Of a DNA stretch of 64,000 bases, positions 49,485 to 59,092 are shown piece after piece (position 1 is the first letter of the stretch; each line of letters opens with the position of its first letter). A model generated the notes under the pieces. The model ran no database searches. It was given only the letters and a program-made list of their open reading frames with translations, and had not been told where the DNA came from. Origin of the DNA: DATARH01 sp036008175 (GTDB lineage: Bacteria; Pseudomonadota; Alphaproteobacteria; ATCC43930; CGMCC-115725); the NCBI GenBank assembly GCA_036008175.1, contig DASYOB010000139.1, positions 1 to 64,000 of the forward strand, written 5' to 3'. The position numbers and the translations under genes are program-made.

Positions 49485-51047
49485 ATGGGCTGGGAGCCGG
49501 AGCTGGAGGAGCTGCGCGAGCGCGAGCGGCATGCCCGCGCGCTCGGCGGCGCCGACAAGGTCGAGCGCCAGCACCAGGGCGGCCGGCTCACCGTGCGCGA
49601 GCGCATCGACGGACTCGTCGATACCGGCAGCTTTCACGAGGTCGGCGCGATCGCCGGCCGCGCCCAGTACGACGCCGAGGGCCGCCTCGTCGAATTGGTG
49701 CCGTCGAATTGCGTGATGGGCCGCGCCGCGATCGACGGCCGCCCTGTCGTGGTGGTCGGCGATGATTTCACCGTGCGCGGCGGCTCGGCGGACGCGACGA
49801 TCCGCGAAAAGCCGCTGATGGCGGAGCAGATGGCGCACGATCTGCGCCTGCCGATCATCCGCATCATCGAGGGCTCGGGCGGCGGCGGCTCGGTCAAGAC
49901 GATCGAGACCACGGGGCGCGCCAACCTGCCGGGCCGGGTCGGCTCGAACCTGCCCTATTACTATACGACGACCAATCTCGGCCTGGTGCCGGTCGTGGCG
50001 CTCGGGCTCGGTTCGGTCGCCGGCCTCGGCGCCGCACGAATGGCGGCGAGCCATTATTCGGTCATGACCAAGGAGACCTCGGCACTGTTCGTCGCCGGCC
50101 CGCCGGTGGTCAACGCGCTCGGGCAGCAAAAGCTCGACAGATTCGAGCTCGGCGGCTGGGAGATCCAGACCCGCTGCGGTGCGGTCGACCATGCGGTCGA
50201 CAGCGAGGAGGAGGCGTTCGCGGCAACGCGCCGTTTCCTCTCCTACCTGCCCTCCTCGGTCTATGAGGTGGCCCCGCGCGACCCGCGCACCGACGATCCC
50301 CTGCGGCGCGAGGAGTTCCTGTTCGAGGCGATCCCGCGCGACCGCCGCAAGGTCTACAAGATGCGCCCGATCGTCGAGGCGGTGGTCGACAAGGGCTCGT
50401 TCTTCGAGATGGGCCGCATGTTCGGCCGACCGATCATCACCGGGCTCGCCCGCATCGACGGGCTGCCGGCCGCGGTGATGGCCAGCGACCCGTTCTTCTA
50501 CGGCGGCTGCTGGACGGCCGACGCCTGCGACAAGATCATCCGCTTTGTCGACCTCGCCGAGACCTTCCACCTGCCGATTGTCTATCTCTGCGACTGCCCC
50601 GGCTTTCATATCGGGCTGGAGGCGGAGAAGGCGGCGACGATCCGGAAGGGCGTGCGGGCGATGGCGGCGGTCAACCAATCGACCGTTCCGTGGTGCACGT
50701 TTCTGGTGCGCAACGTGTTCGGCGTCGCCGGCGCCGTGAACCAGCCCTCCGGCCGGTTCTCGATCCGCTATGCCTGGCTGTCGGCACGCTGGGGCTCGCT
50801 GCCTTTGGAGGGCGGGATCGAGGCGGCCTATCGCGCCGAGATCGACGCCGCCCCCGACCCTGCCATCAAGATCGCCGAAATCGATGAGCGGCTCAATCGG
50901 CTGCGCTCCCCGTTCCGCACCGCCGAGCCGTTCTGGATCGAGGAGATCATCGACCCGCGCGACACCCGCAAACTGCTCGTTGAATTCGCCGGCTATGCTG
51001 AAAAATTGCGCACTCCGGGGCCGAGCGGCTTCATGATGCGCCCCTGA
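49485..51047 (+). CDS. acyl-CoA carboxylase carboxyltransferase (beta) subunit
   Basis: A 520-residue carboxyltransferase of the propionyl-/methylcrotonyl-CoA carboxylase type. N-terminal half: QHQGGRLTVRERIDGLVD, VVVGDDFTVRGGSADATI, RIIEGSGGGGSVKTI (oxyanion-hole glycines), MTKETSALFVAGPPVV. C-terminal half: DRRKVYKMRPIVEAVVDKGS, CDCPGFHIGLEAEKAAT. It adds CO2 from biotin to an acyl-CoA. The biotin-carboxylase subunit is not encoded nearby. It is co-oriented with the MaoC gene. Confidence 0.93.
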   Translation: MGWEPELEELRERERHARALGGADKVERQHQGGRLTVRERIDGLVDTGSFHEVGAIAGRAQYDAEGRLVELVPSNCVMGRAAIDGRPVVVVGDDFTVRGGSADATIREKPLMAEQMAHDLRLPIIRIIEGSGGGGSVKTIETTGRANLPGRVGSNLPYYYTTTNLGLVPVVALGLGSVAGLGAARMAASHYSVMTKETSALFVAGPPVVNALGQQKLDRFELGGWEIQTRCGAVDHAVDSEEEAFAATRRFLSYLPSSVYEVAPRDPRTDDPLRREEFLFEAIPRDRRKVYKMRPIVEAVVDKGSFFEMGRMFGRPIITGLARIDGLPAAVMASDPFFYGGCWTADACDKIIRFVDLAETFHLPIVYLCDCPGFHIGLEAEKAATIRKGVRAMAAVNQSTVPWCTFLVRNVFGVAGAVNQPSGRFSIRYAWLSARWGSLPLEGGIEAAYRAEIDAAPDPAIKIAEIDERLNRLRSPFRTAEPFWIEEIIDPRDTRKLLVEFAGYAEKLRTPGPSGFMMRP

Positions 51048-51073
51048 TCCGATCACTGAACGAGGAGCACAGG

Positions 51074-51529
51074 ATGCTGGAAGTCGAACGCCCAGCCGAT
51101 CTACTGGCCTATGAAGGCAAGGAGATCGGCGTCAGCGACTGGTACACGGTGACCCAGGAGCAGATCAACAAATTCGCCGACGCGACCGGCGACCATCAAT
51201 GGATCCATGTCGATGTCGAGCGCGCCAAGCGCGAGATGCCCGGCGGCAAGACCATCGCGCATGGCTGGCTGACCCTGTCCTTGGTGCCGCGCCTGGCCGC
51301 GACCCTCTACCGGGTCAAGAACCGCTCGCGCGGCATCAATTACGGGGCCAACCGGGTGCGTTTCACCGGGCCGGTGCCGGCCGGGTCGCGGGTCCGCCTG
51401 CGTCTCAAGCTCAAATCGGTCGAGAAGATCGAGGGCGGCGTCCGGACCACCTCGGAGAGCACGATGGAGGTCGAGGGCAACGACCGGCCGGTGCTGGTCG
51501 CCGAGACGATCGGCCTGACCTACGACTGA
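51074..51529 (+). CDS. MaoC family dehydratase (R-specific enoyl-CoA hydratase-like)
   Basis: A 151-residue hot-dog protein. Catalytic Asp and His are in FADATGDHQWIHVD, followed by GKTIAHGWLTLSLVPRLA and NYGANRVRFTGPVPAGSRVR. It hydrates or dehydrates a CoA ester and pairs logically with the carboxyltransferase, whose stop lies 26 nt upstream; AACGAGGAG precedes the ATG. Convergent with the secreted cupin gene 10 nt away. Confidence 0.94.
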   Translation: MLEVERPADLLAYEGKEIGVSDWYTVTQEQINKFADATGDHQWIHVDVERAKREMPGGKTIAHGWLTLSLVPRLAATLYRVKNRSRGINYGANRVRFTGPVPAGSRVRLRLKLKSVEKIEGGVRTTSESTMEVEGNDRPVLVAETIGLTYD

Positions 51530-51539
51530 CCAGCCAAGC

Positions 51540-52289
51540 CTACTTTCCCGCGCTCTCCATGACGACCGCGGGCATTCCTTCCGGATTGATGTTGAAGGCT
51601 AGAAAGGTAAACGGCTCGCCGCCGGGGTTGCCCCATTGGTGCACGAGGCTCGACGGTTCGTAGATCGTCGACCCCGGACCCTTTTCGGTGGTACTGCCGT
51701 CTATCGTGGTAGCCCCGGCTCCGGTCAGGATATAATAGAGCGCCGCCCCGGAGCGGTGATGCGGCGGGTTCGCCGCCATCTTCGGCGGAAAGGTTACCCG
51801 GGTCAGATTTACCTCGTAAGTGCCCGGCTTGAGGTCCGGGATCGGCGCCGGCGAGCGGAACAGCTCGGTGACGGCGGCCGGCTCGGTAGCGGTCGGAGAT
51901 GCCGAGGTTGTGGCCGGGACCAGCACGAAGTGCAGGCCGCGCGAAGGTTCGTCGCCGACCGCCTTCAGGAAGATCTCATGTCCGCCCGCGATAAACATCG
52001 CCTCGCCGGAAGCGAGGGTTTTGGTCGCTCCCCCCGTCGTGATCTCGGTCGAGCCGGCGAGTTGATAGAAGATGGCGTTGGATCCCGCCGCGACGTGGCT
52101 CGCCGCGTTGGCTGGTATCGTTACCGATAGCGCACAGAAATAGACCGGCGCGGCGGCAAGATCCGGCAACTTGCTGCCCGCCAGAACGGTTCGCTGGACG
52201 GCCGGTGCGGCGGGCGGGTTTTGCGCCATTGCTGGGACAGCCACAATGACCGGCAACAGCAGCGCAGCTCTTATGATCGCTAGGCGCAT
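51540..52289 (-). CDS. secreted bicupin-like protein
   Basis: A 249-residue protein with a Sec signal peptide (RLAIIRAALLLPVIVAVPAMA-Q region). Two cupin-like halves follow: NAIFYQLAGSTEITTGGATK and PHHRSGAALYYILTGAGATT, with HQWGNPGG near the end. Only the second half keeps His ligands in the expected places. A periplasmic binding or redox role is possible. The ATG at 52289 follows AGGGGTGGAA. It precedes the quinone oxidoreductase in map order but is downstream in transcription (17 nt gap). Confidence 0.82.
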   Translation of the reverse strand: MRLAIIRAALLLPVIVAVPAMAQNPPAAPAVQRTVLAGSKLPDLAAAPVYFCALSVTIPANAASHVAAGSNAIFYQLAGSTEITTGGATKTLASGEAMFIAGGHEIFLKAVGDEPSRGLHFVLVPATTSASPTATEPAAVTELFRSPAPIPDLKPGTYEVNLTRVTFPPKMAANPPHHRSGAALYYILTGAGATTIDGSTTEKGPGSTIYEPSSLVHQWGNPGGEPFTFLAFNINPEGMPAVVMESAGK

Positions 52290-52306
52290 TTCCACCCCTT
52301 TTTTGG

Positions 52307-53281
52307 TCAGCCGACCAGCACGGCCTTGCCTATCACGTTGCGGTCGATGACCGCCTGAATTGCATCCGCCGCCTGCTCCAGCGGAAAGCTATACGAGATG
52401 CGCGGCCGTAGCTTCCCCTGTCCGGCGAGCTCGACCAGCAATTTCATGTTGGCGCGGCCGATCTCGGGCTTATGTTCGGTGACCCCGCCGAGCCGCACCC
52501 CGATCACTTCCAGCCCCTTGATCAGCAGATAATTGGTCCGCGGCTGCGACGGACCGCCACCGAGAAAGCCGAGCACCAGGATACGCCCGCCCCAGGCGAG
52601 GCAGCGCAGCGACTCGTCGAATACCGTGGAGCCGATCGGGTCATAGACGATGTCGACGCCGCGATCGCCGGTGATTTCCTTAACCCGGTCGCGCAGACCC
52701 TCGCGGTAGTCGATCGCGAAATCGGCGCCTTCCGCGCAACAGGCGGCGCGTTTTTCCTCGGTACTGGCCGTGGCGATGACGGTGGCGCCGAACAGCTTCG
52801 CAACCTGGATCGCGGCGATGCCGATGCCGCCGGCGGCGCCGTTGACCAGCACCCAATCGCCCTCCTTCATGCGGCCGCGCTGAACAAGCGCGTGATAGGC
52901 CGTGTGATAGGCGCCGCGGAACACCGCTGCCGCCTCGATGCTCATGCCGTCGGGAACCGGGTCGCAATCCTCGGCTCTGGAGTTGCCGAGCTGCGCAAAA
53001 GCGCCGAGCCGGTGCCGGCTCATAATGCGGTCGCCAAGTTTGAAGCGGGTGACCGCGTCGCCGACGGCGACGACCTCGCCGGCGCCCTCGTTCCCCGGCA
53101 CGAAGGGCGGCTCCGGCCGGAACTGGTACTTGCCGGCGAGCATCAGAACGTCGACATATTGCACCCCGCGCGCGGCGATCCGGACCTGCACCTCGCCGGG
53201 GCCGGGCGGCGGCGGATCCGGCACCTCGCGCAGCACCAGGACCTCGGGTCCGCCGAACGCCTCACAGACGACCGCCTTCAT
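52307..53281 (-). CDS. NADPH:quinone oxidoreductase/zinc-independent MDR
   Basis: A 324-residue medium-chain dehydrogenase. It shows MKAVVCEAFGGPEVLVLREV, FVPGNEGAGEVVAVGDAVTR, the NADPH-binding VLVNGAAGGIGIAAIQVAKL and VYDPIGSTVFDESLRCLAWG. Zinc ligands of alcohol dehydrogenases are absent, as expected for quinone or enoyl reductases. It reduces quinones or 2-alkenals in the cytoplasm. Its ATG lies 10 nt after the stop of the GNAT gene. Confidence 0.93.
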   Translation of the reverse strand: MKAVVCEAFGGPEVLVLREVPDPPPPGPGEVQVRIAARGVQYVDVLMLAGKYQFRPEPPFVPGNEGAGEVVAVGDAVTRFKLGDRIMSRHRLGAFAQLGNSRAEDCDPVPDGMSIEAAAVFRGAYHTAYHALVQRGRMKEGDWVLVNGAAGGIGIAAIQVAKLFGATVIATASTEEKRAACCAEGADFAIDYREGLRDRVKEITGDRGVDIVYDPIGSTVFDESLRCLAWGGRILVLGFLGGGPSQPRTNYLLIKGLEVIGVRLGGVTEHKPEIGRANMKLLVELAGQGKLRPRISYSFPLEQAADAIQAVIDRNVIGKAVLVG

Positions 53282-53291
53282 CGCCTTATCC

Positions 53292-54233
53292 TCAGCGCCA
53301 ATCGTCGAGAACGTAGAGGCCGGGTCGGCTGTAGCCGGGCTCATTCGGCCGATGCATCGCCACGCCCTGGATCCGGGTACGAAACCCGCGAGCCAGCATA
53401 TGCCGGTACGCCTCCTCGCGCGCCAGATTGACCCCCGCCAGCACGTCCTGCATGCCGATCGTCTGCGCGAGAGCGGCGCAACCGTCGAGCAGCGCCGCGA
53501 AACGCTTCTCGCCGCCCGGGCCCGGCCGTACCGCACCGAACTTGACAAGGCAGCAACCCTCGCCGGCCTCGCTTGCCGGCCCCCAATGGCAGATCGCGAA
53601 GCCGGCGAGGCGGCTGTCGCCCTCCCATAGCAATAACGTGTCGCCGAGATTGCCCGCCGTCACGGTCCGGATCTCGCCGCGGAGATCGAGTCCGTCATAG
53701 AGCTGCTCGGTCAGCGCGCGCGCTGCGGTTTCGACATCGCGGCGATCGGCGTCGGACAAGGGAGAATAGCGCGACCATCGCAGCGCTGGCTCCGCAGTGC
53801 TGGCGGGAGCCGCCATGATTGCGGTCAAGAAGCGCGGGTGAAATCCAAACTTGCCGTAGAGCCCGACATGCTTCGCGCTCTCGGCAAAGGTAAAGAGACC
53901 GGCATGGCGGACACCCCAACTGTCGAACTGCGCGCTGACCGCCGCGACGAGCCGTTGGCCGATGCCGCTGTCCCACAACTCCGGGCGGATCGTCAGCGGC
54001 CCGAAAAAGCCGACGCTGCCCCAGCGCGTCGCGAAATTGGAGCCGACCAGCTCACCGTCCTTTTCGGCGGCAAAGGCGGCGACGTGCTCCGCCCCGAAGC
54101 GGCCATAGACATAGTCGCGATCGGTCCAGAAATTCTCCGGGTCGGGAGCGCCGAGAAAGGTGCCGAATGCGAGCCGCACGATGCGCCGCGCCTCCGGCAG
54201 GTCGGGCTCGGTCAGCGGGCGAATCGCCACCAT
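53292..54233 (-). CDS. GNAT family N-acetyltransferase
   Basis: A 313-residue protein. The N-terminal ~150 residues are a GNAT domain: IRPLTEPDLPEARRIVRLAF, GELVGSNFATRW, LTIRPELWDSGIGQRLVAAV (acetyl-CoA pyrophosphate loop, Q/RxxGxG/A-like) and VGLYGKFGFHPRF. The C-terminal half is a second, diverged GNAT-like domain (LAGFAICHWG ... AYRHMLARGFRT). The acceptor is unknown. The ATG at 54233 has GGAG 8 nt upstream. First gene of the minus-strand unit that includes the quinone oxidoreductase. Confidence 0.86.
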   Translation of the reverse strand: MVAIRPLTEPDLPEARRIVRLAFGTFLGAPDPENFWTDRDYVYGRFGAEHVAAFAAEKDGELVGSNFATRWGSVGFFGPLTIRPELWDSGIGQRLVAAVSAQFDSWGVRHAGLFTFAESAKHVGLYGKFGFHPRFLTAIMAAPASTAEPALRWSRYSPLSDADRRDVETAARALTEQLYDGLDLRGEIRTVTAGNLGDTLLLWEGDSRLAGFAICHWGPASEAGEGCCLVKFGAVRPGPGGEKRFAALLDGCAALAQTIGMQDVLAGVNLAREEAYRHMLARGFRTRIQGVAMHRPNEPGYSRPGLYVLDDWR

Positions 54234-54384
54234 CAGAAAAGCTCCGGGCGCGGGTCTGCGCGGCCGGATGCTATCCCGCAACCCGTGAGCCGGCAATGTA
54301 CGGCCAGAGTACTCATGCGGATCGGTTGAAATCCGGCATGCGTTTTGCTCAGGTACCTGTGGGTTGTATATACCAGGTGAGGTG

Positions 54385-54981
54385 ATGGGCCAGGTCGTTC
54401 CGTTTCCGTTGCAGCGCCGCGCGGCCGAGATCCGGCGGCAGCGTCCGCCCGACACGGTGTTCGAGGCGGGCGGGTGGCGCATTCTGGAGGTTCCCACCGT
54501 CGGTCAATTCCTGGCCCTTTCCGGCTATTGCCGTCGCGGCGTGGAGGTCGGCCGCTTCGACCCGGAAGCCGACAGCGACGACCATCACCACGGCACCGAA
54601 GTGGCGATCCTGACGCGCTGCGGCGCGGACGAGCGGCTGTCGCGCTGTGCCATCGGCTGGCTCAACGCCGACGGACCGCCGACCGCGATCCTTGGTGCGT
54701 TCGTCGTTACATTCGGCGGGCGGCATCATTTCTGGCGCGATGCGATCATCGAGATCGCCGTGATCGGCTCTCTGCGCCTGGTTCGGCTGCTCGACGGCAG
54801 CATCGCCATAGCAGGCGAGCCCGAGCCCTTGCCGCTGCTCGACCCGTTCGCGCCGCTGCCGGAGCAGCGAAGACGGGGTGCTTTCGAGCGTCTGCCGGGC
54901 GAGGTGAAGGCTGCGGTGCTGCGCTGGGCCGACCCGCGCGATCAGTTTGGCGAGCTGCTGACGCCGGCGGCGCCCAATTGA
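54385..54981 (+). CDS. conserved hypothetical protein
   Basis: A 198-residue soluble protein starting MGQVVPFPLQRRAAEIRRQR. The middle alternates strands and short loops (GGWRILEVPTVGQFLALSGY, GAFVVTFGGRHHFWRDAIIE). The end is a helix (GAFERLPGEVKAAVLRWA). No motif known to me. The start at 54385 follows AGGTGAGG. A TTGCTC-N16-TATATA pair ends 12 nt before it, which would leave almost no leader, so that promoter is doubtful. It precedes the J-domain gene in the same direction. Confidence 0.7.
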   Translation: MGQVVPFPLQRRAAEIRRQRPPDTVFEAGGWRILEVPTVGQFLALSGYCRRGVEVGRFDPEADSDDHHHGTEVAILTRCGADERLSRCAIGWLNADGPPTAILGAFVVTFGGRHHFWRDAIIEIAVIGSLRLVRLLDGSIAIAGEPEPLPLLDPFAPLPEQRRRGAFERLPGEVKAAVLRWADPRDQFGELLTPAAPN

Positions 54982-55096
54982 CCCGGCCGGGGACGGGGCT
55001 GCGCCGCCGACGCAACCCTGGTCTGCGTCGGCATCCGGGGCCGGGTGAGGGTGCCGCGAATCCTTGTCACGCGCCGGCCGGCCTCCCATACTGAGC

Positions 55097-55705
55097 ATGA
55101 TGCGGCGCCAACCAATCGATCCCATTTTCGTGACCGAGGCCCACCCGCCGGCGCGTTTCTGCGACCACCCCGGCTGCAGTGCGGGCGGCGACTTCCGTGC
55201 ACCCAAATCGCGGATCGAGCTCAACAGTTACCGCTGGTTTTGTCTCGAACACGTCCGCGCCTATAACAGCGCCTGGAATTACTACGCCGGCATGAGCGAG
55301 CCCGAGATCGAGGCCGAGATCCGCCGCGCGACAGTATGGGACCGGCCGAGCTGGCGCCTCGGCCAGCTTCACGCGCCGGCCCATGGCGCGCACGTGCGCG
55401 ACCCGTTCGGGTTTTACAGCGGCGCCGACAATCGCAAGGACCACAACGGCGCCCACCGCACCAATGGGCACGGGACCAGCGGGCGCCATTCCGGCTCGGC
55501 GGCGCGCGCCGCTTCCGCGCGCGAGCAGGCACTCGCGGTATTCGATCTCGACCCGCCCTTCACCGAGGTGCGCCTTAAAGCGCGCTATAAGGTGCTGGTC
55601 AAGCAGCACCACCCCGACGCCCATGGCGGCGACAAGGTCTTCGAGGAGAAGCTCAAGATTATCAACCAGGCCTACGCGACCTTGAAAGCCAGCTACTTCA
55701 GCTGA
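55097..55705 (+). CDS. J-domain protein upstream of cobST
   Basis: A 202-residue DnaJ-like co-chaperone. The first ~90 residues form an alphaproteobacterial N-terminal domain with Cys/His pairs (FCDHPGCSAGG, WFCLEHVRAYNSAWNYYAG). The J domain is at the C-terminus (ALAVFDLDPPFTEVRLKARY, HPD in VKQHHPDAHGGD, INQAYATLKA). No G/F or peptide-binding domain. The gene sits 56 nt before cobS, as in many alphaproteobacteria, and the protein may help DnaK assemble the cobaltochelatase. Confidence 0.9.
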   Translation: MMRRQPIDPIFVTEAHPPARFCDHPGCSAGGDFRAPKSRIELNSYRWFCLEHVRAYNSAWNYYAGMSEPEIEAEIRRATVWDRPSWRLGQLHAPAHGAHVRDPFGFYSGADNRKDHNGAHRTNGHGTSGRHSGSAARAASAREQALAVFDLDPPFTEVRLKARYKVLVKQHHPDAHGGDKVFEEKLKIINQAYATLKASYFS

Positions 55706-55761
55706 CCCATTGCGCGTTCACGGCCTTCAACATTCCCCCAAGACAAGGAACGACACAGGAA

Positions 55762-56763
55762 ATGCCCACCGTTCAGCCCGCGGCACCGACCGCGACTCCC
55801 ACCGGGGAGCCAGACATCAAAATCTCGGTTCGCCAGACCTTCGGGATCGACAGCGACCTCGAAGTGCCGGCGTTCAGCCAGCCCAGCGAGCACGTTCCCG
55901 ATCTCGACGAGGCTTATCGGTTCGACCACGATACGACCCTCGCCATCCTCGCCGGTTTTGCCTTCAACCGGCGGGTGATGATCTGCGGCTATCACGGCAC
56001 CGGCAAATCGACCCATGTCGAGCAGGTCGCCTGTCGGCTCAACTGGCCGTGCATCCGCGTCAACCTCGACAGCCATATCAGCCGCATCGATCTCGTCGGC
56101 AAGGACGCGATCGTGCTGCGCGACAACAAGCAGGTCACCGAGTTCCGTGAGGGGATCCTGCCCTGGGCGCTGCAACATCCGGTGGCGCTGTGCTTCGACG
56201 AATACGACGCCGGCCGGCCGGACGTCATGTTCGTGATCCAGCGGGTGCTCGAGGTCGAAGGCAAGCTGACCCTGCTCGACCAGAACCGGGTCATCCGCCC
56301 GCACTCGGCGTTCCGCCTGTTCTCGACCGCGAACACGGTCGGTCTCGGCGACACGACTGGGCTCTATCATGGCACCCAGCAGATCAACCAGGGCCAGATG
56401 GACCGCTGGAACATCGTCGCCACGCTCAACTACCTGCCGCACGACGCCGAATGCGAGATCATTCTGGCCAAGGTGCCGAGCTACAATGACGACGACGGCC
56501 GGCGCCGCGTCAGCGCGATGGTCGCGCTCGCCGACCTCACCCGGAACGGGTTCATCAACGGCGACATCTCGACCGTGATGTCGCCGCGCACGGTGATGAC
56601 CTGGGCGGAGAACGCCCGCATCTTCGGCGATCTCGCCTTTGCCTTCCGGCTGACCTTCCTCAACAAATGCGACGAGACCGAGCGGCCGACCGTGGCGGAA
56701 TACTACCAGCGCTGCTTTGGCACTGAACTGCCCGAGACCGGCGTTAACGCCACGTTGATGTAG
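55762..56763 (+). CDS. cobS: aerobic cobaltochelatase subunit CobS
   Basis: A 333-residue AAA+ (MoxR-like) ATPase of the cobaltochelatase CobNST, which inserts cobalt into hydrogenobyrinic acid a,c-diamide during aerobic B12 synthesis. Walker A is MICGYHGTGKSTHVEQVA (near residue 74), Walker B ALCFDEYDAG, sensor 1 LFSTANTVGLGD, and arginine fingers lie in the DRWNIVATLNYL/SPRTVMTW region. It acts with CobT as a two-tier ring. Its stop overlaps the GTG of cobT by one base (TAGTG). Confidence 0.96.
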   Translation: MPTVQPAAPTATPTGEPDIKISVRQTFGIDSDLEVPAFSQPSEHVPDLDEAYRFDHDTTLAILAGFAFNRRVMICGYHGTGKSTHVEQVACRLNWPCIRVNLDSHISRIDLVGKDAIVLRDNKQVTEFREGILPWALQHPVALCFDEYDAGRPDVMFVIQRVLEVEGKLTLLDQNRVIRPHSAFRLFSTANTVGLGDTTGLYHGTQQINQGQMDRWNIVATLNYLPHDAECEIILAKVPSYNDDDGRRRVSAMVALADLTRNGFINGDISTVMSPRTVMTWAENARIFGDLAFAFRLTFLNKCDETERPTVAEYYQRCFGTELPETGVNATLM

Positions 56764-58637
56764 TGGCAGACGAGCCCGTGTCGCAGGCGTTTTCTCCGAC
56801 CGAGATCTTCAAGCGGGCGACCGCCTCGACGCTCCGGGCGATCGCGGAGCGCGACGATCTGAACGTCGGCTTTGGCCCGGAGCCGCCCGGGTTATCCGGC
56901 AATCGCGTCAAATTGCCGAACCCGGCGCGCGACCTGCCGGCCGAGGAAGCCGCGCAATTGCGCGGCGCCGCCGACAGCCTGGCCCTGCGGCTGCGCTACC
57001 ACGACGATGCTGTGCACTCGAAACGCGCGCCTGGCGGGCCGCTCGCGCGCTCGGTCTTTGAGGCACTCGAACAGGCTCGGGTCGAGGCGCTCGGCGCGCG
57101 GCGCATGGTCGGGGTTGCCGCCAATCTGGGCGCGATGCTCGACGAGCAGTACCGCCGCCAAGGCTTTGAGCGGGTCACCGAGCGCACCGAGAGCACGATG
57201 GCGGAGGCGGTCCGCCTGTTGACCCGCGAAGCCTTGACCCGGGAGCCGCCACCGCCTTCGGCGCGCCGGGTGGTGGATCTCTGGCGTCCGTGGCTCGAGG
57301 GCAAGATCGGCAAGGATATCGCCGAGCTCGAACGCAACATCGTCGACCAGGACACCTACGCCCGGGTGACGCGCCGGCTGATCCAGGATCTCGACATCGA
57401 TCTCGGCGAGATCGACGATTCCTCGTCCGACGACAACCAGGGCCAGGGCGAGGAGCAGGACAGCGAGAATCAGGCCGATAGCGGCGAGAGCGCCTCTGCC
57501 GGGGCGCAGCCCTCGATGGAAGGCTCGCCCGCCGACAGCGCCGATGCCGATGCCGAGGAAGACGGCGCCGCCGACGCCGACGGCGAGATGATGCCGGGCG
57601 CCAGCGACGACGATCCGGGCCGGCCCGGCCGCCCCGGGACCCAGCCGCGCGGCCAGCCCGACGAGAACGCCGTCTACCGCGCCTTCAGCACGGTTGCGGA
57701 CGAGGTCATCGAAGCCGATCAGCTCTGCGACGCCGACGAATTGGGACGCCTGCGGCATTTGCTGGACCAGCAACTGCAGCATCTGCAGAGCGTCGTCGCC
57801 CGGCTCGCCAACCGGCTGCAGCGGCGGTTGCTCGCGAAGCAGACCCGCGCCTGGGAATTCGACCTTGAGGAAGGCATCCTCGACGCCGCGCGGCTCGCCC
57901 GCGTCGTCGCCAACCCGGTCCTGCCCCTCGCCTACAAACGCGAGCGCGAGACCGACTTCCGCGACACCGTCGTCAGCCTGCTGATCGACAATTCCGGATC
58001 CATGCGCGGCCGGCCGATTACCGTCGCCGCGATGAGCGCCGACATCCTCGCCCGCACCTTGGAGCGCTGCGGCGTCAAGGTCGAGATTCTCGGCTTCACG
58101 ACGCGGGCATGGAAGGGCGGCCAGGCGCGCGAGCGTTGGATCGCCGCCGGCAAGCCGCCCAATCCGGGCCGCCTCAACGATCTGCGCCACATCGTCTACA
58201 AGCCGGCCGATGCGCCGTGGCGGCGTGCCCGGCGTAATCTCGGGCTGATGCTGCGCGAGGGCATCCTCAAGGAGAATATCGACGGCGAGGCGCTGATGTG
58301 GGCGCACAATAGGCTGTTGGGCCGGCCCGAGGAGCGCCGCATCCTGATGGTGATCTCGGACGGCGCGCCGGTCGATGATTCGACGCTGTCGGTCAACCCC
58401 GGCAACTACCTCGAAAAGCACCTGCGCGATGTGATCCGCGAGGTCGAGCGGATCGGCCAGGTCGAGCTGACCGCGATCGGCATCGGCCACGACGTGACCC
58501 GCTATTACCGGCGCGCGGTGACGATCGTCGACGCCGAGCAGCTGGGCGGGGTCATGCTCGAACGGCTGGCCGAGCTGTTCGACGAAGAGCGCAGCGGCAA
58601 CACGCGTGTCAAGAGCCGCCACCGCCGCGCCGCCTAA
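56763..58637 (+). CDS. cobT: aerobic cobaltochelatase subunit CobT
   Basis: A 624-residue partner of CobS. The N-terminal part is helical. Residues ~215-300 form a long acidic, low-complexity linker (DSSSDDNQGQGEEQDSEN and later Asp/Glu/Gly-rich runs). The C-terminal third is a VWA domain with the MIDAS motif LLIDNSGSMRG (near residue 406) and MVISDGAPVDD. It bridges CobS and CobN. Starts at GTG 56763, overlapping the cobS stop. CobN is not in this window. Confidence 0.96.
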   Translation: MADEPVSQAFSPTEIFKRATASTLRAIAERDDLNVGFGPEPPGLSGNRVKLPNPARDLPAEEAAQLRGAADSLALRLRYHDDAVHSKRAPGGPLARSVFEALEQARVEALGARRMVGVAANLGAMLDEQYRRQGFERVTERTESTMAEAVRLLTREALTREPPPPSARRVVDLWRPWLEGKIGKDIAELERNIVDQDTYARVTRRLIQDLDIDLGEIDDSSSDDNQGQGEEQDSENQADSGESASAGAQPSMEGSPADSADADAEEDGAADADGEMMPGASDDDPGRPGRPGTQPRGQPDENAVYRAFSTVADEVIEADQLCDADELGRLRHLLDQQLQHLQSVVARLANRLQRRLLAKQTRAWEFDLEEGILDAARLARVVANPVLPLAYKRERETDFRDTVVSLLIDNSGSMRGRPITVAAMSADILARTLERCGVKVEILGFTTRAWKGGQARERWIAAGKPPNPGRLNDLRHIVYKPADAPWRRARRNLGLMLREGILKENIDGEALMWAHNRLLGRPEERRILMVISDGAPVDDSTLSVNPGNYLEKHLRDVIREVERIGQVELTAIGIGHDVTRYYRRAVTIVDAEQLGGVMLERLAELFDEERSGNTRVKSRHRRAA

Positions 58638-58696
58638 GATCCCGGCTCCGGCTGCGGCCGCATTTCGCCCTCGATGATCTGCGCGGGGGCGGCAGG

Positions 58697-59020
58697 CTAT
58701 TTCATGCACTTGCCCAGATAATCGTTCAGCAGCGCAAAGCCCTTTTTCAGCTGCGGATCGTTTTCGTCCGGCTTCGTGCCGTTTTTGTCGGCGTCGGCAC
58801 TGGCCTGGAAGAAGGCGATCAGAGTGGCACGGTCCTCGTCGGACGCGATCTTGTCCGCCATGCAGGTACAATCCTTCGCCTCGAACATCCCGCCGCCGCC
58901 GGCAACGCAGGCATCGCCAAAATCGTCGGCCCAAGCCGTCCGGGCTGGCGCCGCGGCAACCAGCACCGCTATCGCCACCGCGAATCCAAAGCGCGTCAGC
59001 CGCGTACTGCCAATGTTCAT
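58697..59020 (-). CDS. small secreted cysteine-containing protein
   Basis: A 107-residue protein with a Sec signal peptide (residues 1 to about 31, ending ARTAWA-D). The mature part has four Cys: one in GDACVAGGG, two in KDCTCMADK and one near the end (LGKCMK), so it could form two disulfides. The helical pattern (DEDRATLIAFFQASADADKN) resembles small periplasmic proteins of unknown role. Monocistronic, convergent with cobT. Confidence 0.78.
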   Translation of the reverse strand: MNIGSTRLTRFGFAVAIAVLVAAAPARTAWADDFGDACVAGGGGMFEAKDCTCMADKIASDEDRATLIAFFQASADADKNGTKPDENDPQLKKGFALLNDYLGKCMK

Positions 59021-59092
59021 CTCACCTCTCCATGTCGGCAGGCACAGACTAGCCCGAGGCGGGGGTCCCGGCGCGCCGGATTTCGGCCGGCG

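Noticed and set aside
54345..54372. A TTGCTC-N16-TATATA promoter before the gene at 54385
   Set aside because: The spacing is good but the start point would fall on the ribosome-binding site, leaving no leader. Not strong enough to list as a feature.
56892..58934. A 680-codon open frame opposite cobT
   Set aside because: Antisense shadow of cobT, whose motifs (MIDAS, acidic linker) are in the other strand.
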